A DNA stretch of 64,000 nucleotides from Bacillota bacterium (GTDB taxonomy: Bacteria > Bacillota > Clostridia > Lachnospirales > Lachnospiraceae), in the NCBI GenBank assembly GCA_023409535.1, contig JAEYGZ010000019.1, forward strand, positions 46,647 through 110,646, read 5' to 3'. A program made the translations under genes and the position numbers. Shown here one piece after another: positions 35,051-43,843 of this stretch. The notes beneath the pieces were generated by a model. That model searched no databases. It saw nothing but the letters and a program-made list of their open reading frames with translations, and was not told the origin of the DNA. Each line of letters starts with the position of its first letter. Position 1 is the first letter of the stretch.

Positions 35051-36409
35051 TTAAGAATAAAGCTTCACCAGCATGATATCTCTCACAATTCTTCCATCGA
35101 GCTCATTCGCCTTAATATTATTCTCGATACAATAGGAGGCGGCGATACCCGCAGCTTCCCCTAACGCCCGGCAGGTAGGCTGTATCCTGATACAGGACTG
35201 GGCTGTAAAGGTTGATGATATGCATCTTCCTGCCACAAGGAGATTTTCCGCATTGTCGGCCACCAGGCACCGATAGGGTATTTCAAAATATTCTCCCCGT
35301 TTCATTTCCCTGATACCAAGCTTTTTCTCATCAATCAGTCCGTGAATATCAATCGGATATGCCGTCCTTGCTACGGCATCCTCAAATTTTGCCCTGTCTA
35401 TATAATCTTTTTCACTTAATAGATACTTTCCCTTGATCCTTCTGGATTCCCTTATGCCCGGCATCTCCGCCACGGATAAAATAAAGCTTTCTTCAAACCC
35501 GGGCAGATAGGACTTCAAGAAGCCATACAGTCTTTTTATCATTTTCCTTCCGGTGATTAATGCCCGGCTGACCGCCTCCGGCTTTAACGTATCATAGCTA
35601 TCGGGTATTTCCGGGCAGTTAAACGACATAACTCCGGGCATGCCGGGAACCGCAAAGGCCTGGAAGTATTTTCCGTCCTCATATTCAATGACACTATCTT
35701 GATACCCCTCTTGAAATAAACGGTTAAGCGGGGTTTCCTGCTCCCATACCGAGGCAATCTCCACCAGGGGGTAATCCAATAGATCAGGCTCACCGATGTC
35801 CCGAAGAAAATTTTTCAGCTTTCTTATATCAATATTTCCAAGCATAAAGCGTAAAGACATGGCCTGATTGTTATGAAATACCTCGTCCCCGGTAAAGCAC
35901 GGAACTCCCGAGCAATATGCCGCATCGGCATCGCCGGTGCAATCGATGAATACACTGCCGCAGATAAGCCGGAGTCCGGATTTATTATGAACGATAATTC
36001 CGGTTATTTTGTTATCTTCCACCACAGTATCAATAAGCTCAGTGTGATAGAGTATATCGCCGTTATATTCTGTAAAAAGCTCCTCCAAAGTAAACTTAAG
36101 CATTTCGGTATTGAACCATCCGTCATTTCCATAGTTATCATCGGCCGCATACCCTTCCCCCGCCATTTTTTCCTTGATCACTTCATTCAAATAGGATTGT
36201 CCGAGCCTGCCGTCAATACCGATATGCATCATCGGAGTTACCTGTCCTCCCGATGCAGTGCCTCCGAGGTAAGAATTTCGTTCGACAATCAGCGTGCGGG
36301 CGCCTTCCATTGCGGAAGCTATGGCTGCCGCAGAACCGGCTGTTCCGCCGCCGATCACAATCACATCATAGGTTTTCTCAAATATCTTATAGGATTTGTT
36401 ATCTTCCAT
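35051..36409 (-). CDS. FAD-dependent oxidoreductase
   Basis: Flavoprotein of the FAD_oxidored (PF12831-type) family, about 452 aa. The N-terminal VIVIGGGTAGSAAAIAS dinucleotide-binding motif and VERNSYLGGTASGG are typical; a second FAD segment FIDCTGDADAAYCSG and C-terminal LLVAGRCIS are also present. I chose ATG 36409 with GGAG about 11 nt upstream; a TTG at 36433 would extend it by 8 residues. Such proteins are frequent in carbohydrate clusters of Clostridia, probably oxidising a sugar derivative, but the substrate is unknown. Confidence 0.9.
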   Translation of the reverse strand: MEDNKSYKIFEKTYDVIVIGGGTAGSAAAIASAMEGARTLIVERNSYLGGTASGGQVTPMMHIGIDGRLGQSYLNEVIKEKMAGEGYAADDNYGNDGWFNTEMLKFTLEELFTEYNGDILYHTELIDTVVEDNKITGIIVHNKSGLRLICGSVFIDCTGDADAAYCSGVPCFTGDEVFHNNQAMSLRFMLGNIDIRKLKNFLRDIGEPDLLDYPLVEIASVWEQETPLNRLFQEGYQDSVIEYEDGKYFQAFAVPGMPGVMSFNCPEIPDSYDTLKPEAVSRALITGRKMIKRLYGFLKSYLPGFEESFILSVAEMPGIRESRRIKGKYLLSEKDYIDRAKFEDAVARTAYPIDIHGLIDEKKLGIREMKRGEYFEIPYRCLVADNAENLLVAGRCISSTFTAQSCIRIQPTCRALGEAAGIAASYCIENNIKANELDGRIVRDIMLVKLYS

Positions 36410-36483
36410 AATAAAAGAATCTCCGTCAATCAAATAATTCTTTTTAGGTGCCCTCTCCTGGCTCCTTTTTCTGCTGCATCTAT

Positions 36484-37173
36484 CTATAAAATCGCCTTGA
36501 CATATCTTTCCGTAATTTCTCTCGGCCTTGTGATTGCCGATCCAATCACAACGGCATGTACTTTTTCTTTTATAACCTGCTTCAGATCCTCTATCTCCCA
36601 GATTCCGCCTTCCGCAATCAGCGGAACGGCCAAAGTATCCGCCAGGCGCTTAATCATAGTCAGATTGGGTAAGCTGACCCCCTTTGTATTATCTGTGTAC
36701 CCGCACAGCGTAGTGCCTACGATATCAAAGCCAATTTCCTGTGCATGTATTCCTTCTTCATAAGTAGCACAATCAGCCATAAATAACTGGTCCGGATATT
36801 TTTGCTTGATTCTGGCGAAAAAAGTATCCAGCGTAATTCCATTCGGACGAAGCCTGTTTGTTGCATCGAGTGCAATTATCTCAGGATTAACCCCGACTAA
36901 CAGGTCAATCTCCGTTTCTGTAGGCGTTATATAGATTGGAGAATCCGGATAATCCCGTTTGTATAATGCAATGATAGGCAAATCCACTGCTTTTTTTATC
37001 TCGCTGATATCCTCCGGTGTATTGGCGCGAATTCCTACAGCGCCGCCTTCTTTGGCAGCAACTGCCATTCTTGACATAATATAAGAGCTATGTAATGGTT
37101 CATCCTTCAATGCCTGGCAGGATACGATTAATCCGCCTTTGATCCGTGCCAATATCTGTTCATTTCTGTTCAC
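36484..37173 (-). CDS. nanE: N-acetylmannosamine-6-phosphate 2-epimerase
   Basis: TIM-barrel epimerase converting N-acetylmannosamine-6-phosphate to N-acetylglucosamine-6-phosphate, 229 aa from the GTG at 37173, the usual NanE size. KGGLIVSCQA near the N-terminus, lysine K72 in LYKRDYPDSPIYITPT, MADCATYEEG and E188 in LIAEGGIWE correspond to the NanE catalytic residues. GTG was chosen because AAGGAAGG lies just upstream. A ROK kinase at 46338-47303 could supply the phosphorylated substrate. No nanA or sialidase gene is present in the window, so the source may not be sialic acid. Confidence 0.93.
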   Translation of the reverse strand: MNRNEQILARIKGGLIVSCQALKDEPLHSSYIMSRMAVAAKEGGAVGIRANTPEDISEIKKAVDLPIIALYKRDYPDSPIYITPTETEIDLLVGVNPEIIALDATNRLRPNGITLDTFFARIKQKYPDQLFMADCATYEEGIHAQEIGFDIVGTTLCGYTDNTKGVSLPNLTMIKRLADTLAVPLIAEGGIWEIEDLKQVIKEKVHAVVIGSAITRPREITERYVKAIL

Positions 37174-37178
37174 TGTCT

Positions 37179-38168
37179 TCACCTTCCTTGGTGTTCTATA
37201 TAGATTGGGTTTGTCCAAGCTTTTTTCCCATATAAATCTCTGCATTCCGCTCTGATATATGTTTCATTTCCCGTAAGGGTAAATGCTGCTTCCTGCAGCA
37301 GGTCATTCTCAGATTTTGCTACAAATGCGGTTCCTGCACCCACAAAGCCGTCTGCAATAAAAGTAATTCTCTCCGATGCGCTGCAGGTGATATATGCTTT
37401 CCCCTCCCTGATACCCCAGTCATAGATTACGGGACCGGAGGAGGAATAATAATTGCCGGACAGGATGGACTCTATGATATTATCATATGCCAGGGCTTTT
37501 ACTTTCACGACAATATATCCGCCGAAGGCATCGTCAAATACACCGGCATTATGATTATCATCCGAAGCATCGGCCAAAATATGCCTTCCTTTTCGAAGCA
37601 TCCCGTCCCAATAAGTTGTGTCATAACCGGTTTCACTTTCATTTTGCGTGTTATAATTAAAAATTTCCAGTATCTCGAAGCCCTCTGCCGGTACAAATTC
37701 CTCTGCATCCACTCTGGACCAGATCGGATGATTATAAGTAACAAAACATCCTCTGCTGTGCAGCTCTTGGGTCAGATCGGTGGCTGCTTTCGCTCCGTCC
37801 CATTTACCGTAATAAAGAAACGGCCCAACCTCCTCCCTGTGCTGGTACAGCCTGGGCGCCTTATTCTGCATGACAGCAGTGCCTAAGATCCCATTCATGT
37901 GATGAACCTTCCTGCATCTGCCCTCGTCATCAAAAAGGACAGCCGCTGCTTCTACACCCGGGAGAATAAGGAAGTCTTCTTCGCCGAGCTTTCCTCTGTA
38001 ATCCGTATATAGATTATGATCGCTGATACATAAGAACGAATATCCATGCTTTTTAAATTCCTTTACTGCTTCCTGGGGTGTAAAATTGCCGTCCGAATTT
38101 GTAGTGTGGCTGTGAAGGTTCCCTTTATACCAGCTTCCATCGTCCGAAAAACCGTTAATAGTTATCAA
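37179..38168 (-). CDS. PHP-domain (CehA/McbA-like) metal-dependent hydrolase
   Basis: Metal-dependent phosphoesterase-type protein of about 329 aa. The first PHP motif is visible as GNLHSHTTNSDG near the N-terminus, followed by LCISDHNLYTDY and later TYNHPIW and DASDDNHN, the His/Asp metal ligands of PHP proteins. I chose TTG 38168, which follows the upstream stop by 4 nt and has GAGG 8 nt before it; the ATG at 38255 would overlap the DUF4127 gene by 83 nt. The stop codon lies 5 nt before the nanE GTG. CehA-type members hydrolyse esters or phosphodiesters; the substrate here is unknown. Confidence 0.88.
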   Translation of the reverse strand: MITINGFSDDGSWYKGNLHSHTTNSDGNFTPQEAVKEFKKHGYSFLCISDHNLYTDYRGKLGEEDFLILPGVEAAAVLFDDEGRCRKVHHMNGILGTAVMQNKAPRLYQHREEVGPFLYYGKWDGAKAATDLTQELHSRGCFVTYNHPIWSRVDAEEFVPAEGFEILEIFNYNTQNESETGYDTTYWDGMLRKGRHILADASDDNHNAGVFDDAFGGYIVVKVKALAYDNIIESILSGNYYSSSGPVIYDWGIREGKAYITCSASERITFIADGFVGAGTAFVAKSENDLLQEAAFTLTGNETYIRAECRDLYGKKAWTNPIYIEHQGR

Positions 38169-38172
38169 AATC

Positions 38173-39693
38173 TCAACCTCTTTTCTTCTCCTCCGGCATA
38201 TGATAAGAAGCTTCAATTCCCGCTTCAAACACTCTTCTCCAGGGCATCCATACATGATCCAGAGAAATATGACCAGCGATAGAGGATAAATAGCCTTCCA
38301 TATAAACCTGTAATTCTTCCTTCACTTTTTTACTGATTATGCCGTCTTTTTCTTTTACATCGAAGTAATTCATTCCATACCTGTGCAGATCTTTTATTAT
38401 ATTTTTTCTGACAACGGAACAGTATCCTGCATCTTCGATATACCGTTCAGCCAAGAAGCTCCTATGTCCCGGCGAAGCTCCATAATGAAAATAATCCACT
38501 CCCTCCGCAATGGCTGTTCCAAGCGTATTCGCCGATGTATTCCATCCGGCATATCCTGCTACCTTATCAAGAAGGAGATTCTGATTTAGCAGCAGTATCA
38601 ATTGCAATTCTCCTCCGTTTGCATACGCATTATCCGCAATTGTTACAATTTTATCTTCCCTTACCCTTTCCTTCAGAAAGTCGATCAGCTCCGGAAGATT
38701 CCGCTCCACGCAGTATCCCTTCGATAGATAGGGCTGTTCGTAGGATTCCACAAATTTATCCGAAGGGGCTGTTACTGCAAGAATAATATCTGAATTTTCA
38801 TAAGCATCGGTCAGCTGGCATCCTGCGGAGAGGATCTGATATTTAATTGTCGTTTCCAGTGAATTCCCTTCATATAGCGGTACGGCCTTTTTCGAAGCTT
38901 CACTTGCATACTTTACATATATCTTGGGCTTTCTCCCGTTTATTTTATTGATCATTCTTGAAACCAGAGTCAATGCCACTTCATCCGCACCGGGATACAT
39001 AAGAATTTTATCCAAAAGGCCCTCTTCCGCAATCTTTGCGCGAACTGCCTCCTGATCCATAGCCGCATAGCCATAGGAGGACGAATCATCCTGCGGTATC
39101 ACAAGAGCATCAATGAAGCCCTGCTTTACATAATCGATGATTGTGTAATTTAATTCGCGGTTGCATTCTCTTCTGGATACATAGTCATTCAGCTTATCAC
39201 CGTCAATTTGACTTAAAATGCTTTTTAATTCTTCACCGTCACACATACCGAGCCGGCTTTTATGGATCACCTCACCTGCCATATGGATCATTTTTCCGTA
39301 AGTCTCATAATAATCGGGCTCTTCGTCATCACTGGAATAATCGGGACAGCGCATGATTACCTGAAATGCATAAATCAAAAGCTTCGGGTTTTCCTTCTTT
39401 AATATTTTTACCAGCGCGGCCAGTTCCTTCAGTTTTTCTGCCTCTGTATAATGAATTCTTGACGGAACTAATCCACCATAAAGCATCATATCGACAGAAA
39501 GAACCAGGCCGTCTGCGTCCTTGCATTCTCTTCTCAGAAATTCGGCTGCTTTTATTACATCGGCAGGCTGCTTTTTATCTCCCAGGCATTCCGGCCTTAC
39601 GATATCAATGTCCTCATGTGCAAACAGACGATATGGGAAACTATAATTACAAGGTCTTTCATCCAGCGGAAGCAAAACAATTTTCTTTTTCAT
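38173..39693 (-). CDS. DUF4127 family protein
   Basis: Cytoplasmic protein of 506 aa matching the uncharacterised DUF4127 family: it starts MKKKIVLLPLDERPCNYSFP and has LVLSVDMMLYGGLVPSR and VIPQDDSSSYGYAAMDQ, which look like the conserved core. No signal peptide or membrane segment. I chose ATG 39693 with GGGGAAAGGG directly upstream. Its function is not established. It overlaps nothing and lies between the glycoside-hydrolase-like fusion and the PHP hydrolase, so a step in glycan or amino-sugar breakdown is likely. Conserved D, H and R residues suggest an enzyme. Confidence 0.88.
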   Translation of the reverse strand: MKKKIVLLPLDERPCNYSFPYRLFAHEDIDIVRPECLGDKKQPADVIKAAEFLRRECKDADGLVLSVDMMLYGGLVPSRIHYTEAEKLKELAALVKILKKENPKLLIYAFQVIMRCPDYSSDDEEPDYYETYGKMIHMAGEVIHKSRLGMCDGEELKSILSQIDGDKLNDYVSRRECNRELNYTIIDYVKQGFIDALVIPQDDSSSYGYAAMDQEAVRAKIAEEGLLDKILMYPGADEVALTLVSRMINKINGRKPKIYVKYASEASKKAVPLYEGNSLETTIKYQILSAGCQLTDAYENSDIILAVTAPSDKFVESYEQPYLSKGYCVERNLPELIDFLKERVREDKIVTIADNAYANGGELQLILLLNQNLLLDKVAGYAGWNTSANTLGTAIAEGVDYFHYGASPGHRSFLAERYIEDAGYCSVVRKNIIKDLHRYGMNYFDVKEKDGIISKKVKEELQVYMEGYLSSIAGHISLDHVWMPWRRVFEAGIEASYHMPEEKKRG

Positions 39694-39715
39694 ACCCTTT
39701 CCCCTTATCCTTAAT

Positions 39716-41869
39716 TCAAATCTCTTTATAGGCTCCTCTGTAAACCCGAACCGGTTTAAAGCCAAATTTACCGTAATAGTCTTTCAAAATCGTCCAGTCA
39801 ATCCGTATATCTTTCCCTCCCCTTTTTCGTAAATAAAGCAGTGACTGCCGTAACAGGTATTCACCGGCACGGTTTCCCCTGACAGCCTTTGCAATTCCGA
39901 TAGGGCCCAGCTCACCGCTATGATCTTTGCTTACATGTACTTTACAGAAGCCGTTGATCCTTTTATCCTGCTTATTCTTTAATACGATAATTTCCTGGGG
40001 ATCGCCTCCGCTTTCCAGATACTCTTCTATGCTGACCGCCCAGAGTCCCGGGAATTCTTTCTGAAGAAAACAGTATAATTCCTGCTTTTCACCACTGTTA
40101 AGTGCCTCTGCACAGAAGCTTTCTTCAAAGGAAGAGGTATCAAAATTGTCAATTTTATCATTAGAGGAAATATCGGAAACCAGGTCATAATGCTCCTCCC
40201 TATTGATAACAAATCCAAGCTTCCCAAAAAATGCCGTTTTACTCTCAGTGGGTGCCGGGATACCGGAAAAGATATTATGGTAATCCTGGCCGATAAATAT
40301 CTTATGAACTGATTTATCTGTCAGTTCCTTCCGGGCAGCTTGATATAACCGTGTTCCATATCCTCTGTTCTGATATTCCGGTTTCACCAGGAGCGCTGTT
40401 ATCCAGGCACAAGATGCATTTGGTTCCCCCTCTTCCCCCGAGGTCTTGCATACGATTGCGCCAAGGAGCTTCCTCGTGTCCCTGCTTCTGATGCATAAAG
40501 CTGCCTCCGGGCATATCTGTTCCTCTAAAAAAGTTCTTTTGTATAATTGTTCCTCTGACACCAGGAACTCAGGCGGAAAGCATTCCTTCCACAGCTGCAT
40601 TAATTCCTGCAGATCGGTCTCCTTCAATTGCTCCATAACAGTCTCAATCCGGTCCTTCACCGCTATATAACTCCACCAGTCATTCTTAACCAGATAAGAC
40701 AAATCAAACAGCATACAGCCGGAGGATTTCTGAAAGCACATATCTACCGCTCTTGTCATAGCTTCCGGGTTCTCGCGGTACTGGTCCAAAAACAGGCTGC
40801 CTGCAATCGGAACGGCATTCCGGGTGACCTGGGAGGCCAGTCTTCCCGAGCCTTCCACGCTGTACCAGTAAGCAGGCTGCTTCGCATCCTTTGCTTCCTG
40901 CTCCGTGACATAGGAATAGTAGAAGCCTGACATCAGGCCATCCAATTGCTCTGCATATCCGGTCTTTTTATATTTTTGAAGGTTAACCCACGGATATTCT
41001 ATTGCATCATAATCTTTTGCTGCCCAGTTTGCTCCAACCTGGTAATACAGCGGATACCAGGAGCCCGTATAATCCCAGAACTCGATTTTCTTCGGCTGCG
41101 CATTGACAAGCGCTCTTACCTGATTAATAAAGCTTTTGATAATGCCTGCCCGAAAGGTTATGAATTCACCGAAACAGTCTCCATATTCGATTTCCAGCTT
41201 TCCGTCATTCTCTTTGATACGGTAAATATCTTCCGGCCAGCTGCACTTATTTCCGTTATACTGCTCCCATTTTTCTTTTGTAACAGGACTGAAATCAGAG
41301 CTTAATCCAACATAGCGGACGCGATCCAGTACAATTCCGTCGATGGCGTATTTTGCCATGATTTCGTTCAGCAGAGACAGTTCATATTCACAAACCTCAT
41401 CGTTTGCGGGATTTACAAATATCTCGCCGAAATCATCAATGCTTCCGATGGTTTTAATCGCAGTTTCTGCTGAAACCGGCTGAATTACCATGTCCTTTGT
41501 CTCATTGATTCCATAAACATGGGTCTGCCAGTCTGTTCTTTGGATTCCCGGCATCTTCGGATGCGGTCTTCTCTTATTTCCCTCCGCAAAAACATCGACG
41601 GACGCATAGAACTTCATTCCCAGGCTATGAACTGTGTCAAGACATTCCAGAAGATAATCCTTCTTTTCGAATATTTTATCATATTCCGAATAATGCGGTG
41701 CTATCCTGCTTTCATAAATTGCAAATCCCGAAGTATCCTTTACGCTGAGAATTACGGCACCAATACCCGCATCCCTGCATTTCTCCATTGCCTGCCGAAA
41801 GCTCTGCTGATCTGTAATCGTTTTTTTATTTGCCTCAATTTCAATCCATATGAAATAATTTGAATTCAT
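39716..41869 (-). CDS. glycoside-hydrolase-like protein fused to two GNAT acetyltransferase domains
   Basis: A 717-aa cytoplasmic protein with three parts. Residues 1-415 form a TIM-barrel domain of the alpha-amylase-like GHL10/DUF187 type: SVKDTSGFAIY near 42-52, ASVDVFAEGN near 89-98, and GIVLDRVRY with a candidate acidic catalytic residue D182. Residues about 416-565 are a GNAT domain with acetyl-CoA motif PEYQNRGYGT (498-506). Residues about 575-717 are a second, more divergent GNAT (motif AVRGNRAGEYL near 662-672). No signal peptide is seen, so it acts on imported oligosaccharide. A coupling of glycan cleavage with N-acylation is implied by the fusion, not proven. Confidence 0.8.
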   Translation of the reverse strand: MNSNYFIWIEIEANKKTITDQQSFRQAMEKCRDAGIGAVILSVKDTSGFAIYESRIAPHYSEYDKIFEKKDYLLECLDTVHSLGMKFYASVDVFAEGNKRRPHPKMPGIQRTDWQTHVYGINETKDMVIQPVSAETAIKTIGSIDDFGEIFVNPANDEVCEYELSLLNEIMAKYAIDGIVLDRVRYVGLSSDFSPVTKEKWEQYNGNKCSWPEDIYRIKENDGKLEIEYGDCFGEFITFRAGIIKSFINQVRALVNAQPKKIEFWDYTGSWYPLYYQVGANWAAKDYDAIEYPWVNLQKYKKTGYAEQLDGLMSGFYYSYVTEQEAKDAKQPAYWYSVEGSGRLASQVTRNAVPIAGSLFLDQYRENPEAMTRAVDMCFQKSSGCMLFDLSYLVKNDWWSYIAVKDRIETVMEQLKETDLQELMQLWKECFPPEFLVSEEQLYKRTFLEEQICPEAALCIRSRDTRKLLGAIVCKTSGEEGEPNASCAWITALLVKPEYQNRGYGTRLYQAARKELTDKSVHKIFIGQDYHNIFSGIPAPTESKTAFFGKLGFVINREEHYDLVSDISSNDKIDNFDTSSFEESFCAEALNSGEKQELYCFLQKEFPGLWAVSIEEYLESGGDPQEIIVLKNKQDKRINGFCKVHVSKDHSGELGPIGIAKAVRGNRAGEYLLRQSLLYLRKRGGKDIRIDWTILKDYYGKFGFKPVRVYRGAYKEI

Positions 41870-41880
41870 TTATCATTTCC

Positions 41881-42708
41881 TTAACCTTTCACCGCACCGC
41901 TGATTGCTTCAATATAATTTTTCTGGCACAGCAGGAATACGATAACAATCGGTATAATAGATATTATGGTTCCTGCGGCGATATAGCCGAATTTATAGTT
42001 AAAGCTGCCGTTAAGATACTGTAATGCTGTCGCCAGAGGGTATTTTTTCGGATCCTGTAATACGATAACCGGCCACAGGAATTCATTCCACCGGCTGATA
42101 AAATCAAAAATTACAATCGTACTCACCGACGGCATGATTCCCGGCATCATAATCTGCCACCAGATCCTTAACTCTTTTGCACCGTCAATTCTAGCCGCTT
42201 CGATCAATTCCTTCGGAATCCCCAGATAGGACTGTCTCAGCAGGATAATGCTGAATACCTTGACTGAGCCGGGCAGGATTACTCCGACCAGACGATTCAG
42301 CAAATGTATTTTGCTGATAATCAAATAATTGATGATCATACCGGCTGCCGCCGGGATAATCATAGTGGAAATGAGTACAGCCATGATTACTTTTTTCCCT
42401 TTAAAATCCATACAAGCTAACGGATAAGCACATAATGCGGAAAAAATCACATCAATTGCAATCGAGCTTAGCGTAATGATTAATGTATTCCCGATATATT
42501 TTGGTACGGACAGGAATTCAAAAACCCCTAAATAGTTATCAAACGTCGGATTGGCAAAGAAAAATTTTAAATCATAAATATTCTGTCCGGTTTTAAAGGA
42601 GGTGGAGAGGATCCACAAAAATGGGCCGGCACAGAGGAGTGAAATTAAAATCAGACCTATGTAGGTCAGCGTTGTATTAATTATTTTTCCTTTTGTTCTC
42701 CTATTCAC
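41881..42708 (-). CDS. CUT1 ABC transporter permease (MalG-like)
   Basis: Second inner-membrane permease of an oligosaccharide-type importer, 275 aa, with six hydrophobic segments and the EAA loop ELIEAARIDGAKELRIWWQIMMP-type (EAARIDGAKELRIWW). It starts with GTG 42708, overlapping the first permease gene by 8 nt. It is followed after 11 nt by the glycoside-hydrolase/GNAT gene. No ATPase gene is in the cluster; such importers usually share a housekeeping MsmK-type ATPase encoded elsewhere. Confidence 0.94.
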   Translation of the reverse strand: MNRRTKGKIINTTLTYIGLILISLLCAGPFLWILSTSFKTGQNIYDLKFFFANPTFDNYLGVFEFLSVPKYIGNTLIITLSSIAIDVIFSALCAYPLACMDFKGKKVIMAVLISTMIIPAAAGMIINYLIISKIHLLNRLVGVILPGSVKVFSIILLRQSYLGIPKELIEAARIDGAKELRIWWQIMMPGIMPSVSTIVIFDFISRWNEFLWPVIVLQDPKKYPLATALQYLNGSFNYKFGYIAAGTIISIIPIVIVFLLCQKNYIEAISGAVKG

Positions 42709-43585
42709 TGTAGGTCATGCCTCCTCCCTTTTTACCGTACATAAAGACGATGATGCTGAGCATTGATGTAATGACTGCCTGTACCGCACCGATCGCAGCC
42801 GAATATCCGAATTCAAAATCGGAAAAGGCTTTCACGTAGGAATAATAATTGATTACCAGCGTGGCATTATATGGTCCGCCTTTGGTCAATACATAAACGA
42901 CGTCAAAAACTCCGACTGCTGAAATCACTGAATTAAGTGAACAGAACCAGATATACGGTTTTAGCAGAGGGAGTTTTATTTTTACCAGACTTTGCACTTT
43001 ATTCGCTCCATCCACGATTGCCGCCTCTTCCAATTCCTTCGGAACCGATTGAAGACCCGCCAGGTAGAGCATCATATAATAGCCAAGTCCCTGCCAAATT
43101 GTAATAAACATGATACACAGCATCGCAGTCTTACCGTCACTGAGAAAGCCAAGGGGACTGCTGATGATACCCGCATCCATTAATACGGTATTGATCATGC
43201 CGCTGGGATCAAAGAGAAATCCCCAGATAATCGATACCGCCACCATTGATGTGATTACAGGAATATATATCAACGTTCGGAATATTGAAATTCCCTTTAT
43301 TTTTCGATTAACAAGCAAAGCTAACAGAATGGATAAAAACTGTAATACCGGTACTACAGCCACAAATAAAATTGAGTTTATAATCGATATGCGGAATTCA
43401 GGATCGCCGAAGGCGCGCCTGAAATTATCTAATCCAATAAATTCGGTTTTCCCCAACACAGAATAATTATAAAACATTAACGGTAAGCTTCCAATAATCG
43501 GAACAAGAACAAAGACAATGATCATGATAAGCGCCGGTGCCATAAATAAATATGCCTTTATTGTCTGTCTGGTCTTTACTTTCAT
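42701..43585 (-). CDS. CUT1 ABC transporter permease (MalF-like)
   Basis: First permease of the importer, 294 aa, with about six transmembrane segments and the EAA motif ELEEAAIVDGANKVQSLVKIKLP-type (EEAAIVDGANKVQS). AGGAGG lies 5 nt before the ATG. It sits about 260 nt after the binding-protein gene, the gap being filled by three hairpins. Imports an oligosaccharide or amino sugar together with the neighbouring permease. Confidence 0.94.
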   Translation of the reverse strand: MKVKTRQTIKAYLFMAPALIMIIVFVLVPIIGSLPLMFYNYSVLGKTEFIGLDNFRRAFGDPEFRISIINSILFVAVVPVLQFLSILLALLVNRKIKGISIFRTLIYIPVITSMVAVSIIWGFLFDPSGMINTVLMDAGIISSPLGFLSDGKTAMLCIMFITIWQGLGYYMMLYLAGLQSVPKELEEAAIVDGANKVQSLVKIKLPLLKPYIWFCSLNSVISAVGVFDVVYVLTKGGPYNATLVINYYSYVKAFSDFEFGYSAAIGAVQAVITSMLSIIVFMYGKKGGGMTYSE

Positions 43586-43620
43586 AAATACCTCCTGCTG
43601 CCAATACCCGCGAATTTGGG

Positions 43621-43750
43621 ATGTGAAAGCTTTGCTTTCACATTGGTCAGATACAAATTTGCCGTGTGAAAATTTTAATTTTCACACTACCTCCTTGTAT
43701 AGAGGATGCTGCAAAACCTGGCAGTACATCTCAGTTTTACAACATCCTCT
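43621..43750 (-). promoter_or_regulatory. three consecutive hairpins between binding-protein and permease genes
   Basis: Inverted repeats with 17-nt arms (43701-43717/43734-43750, two wobble positions), 11-nt arms (GTGTGAAAATT, 43664-43687, perfect) and 10-nt arms (ATGTGAAAGC, 43621-43643, perfect). None is followed by a proper U-run on the minus strand. As in the ribose-type importer at 9.1 kb, they lie exactly after the binding-protein gene and probably stabilise its mRNA and reduce read-through. Confidence 0.6.
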
Positions 43751-43843
43751 TTGAATGCAAGGGCCCTCACAAAATAGTGTATTATTTATCAAACCATATC
43801 AGTCTGTAATTCGGGTTATTCTGTGATAGTCCCCTGTCATGAA

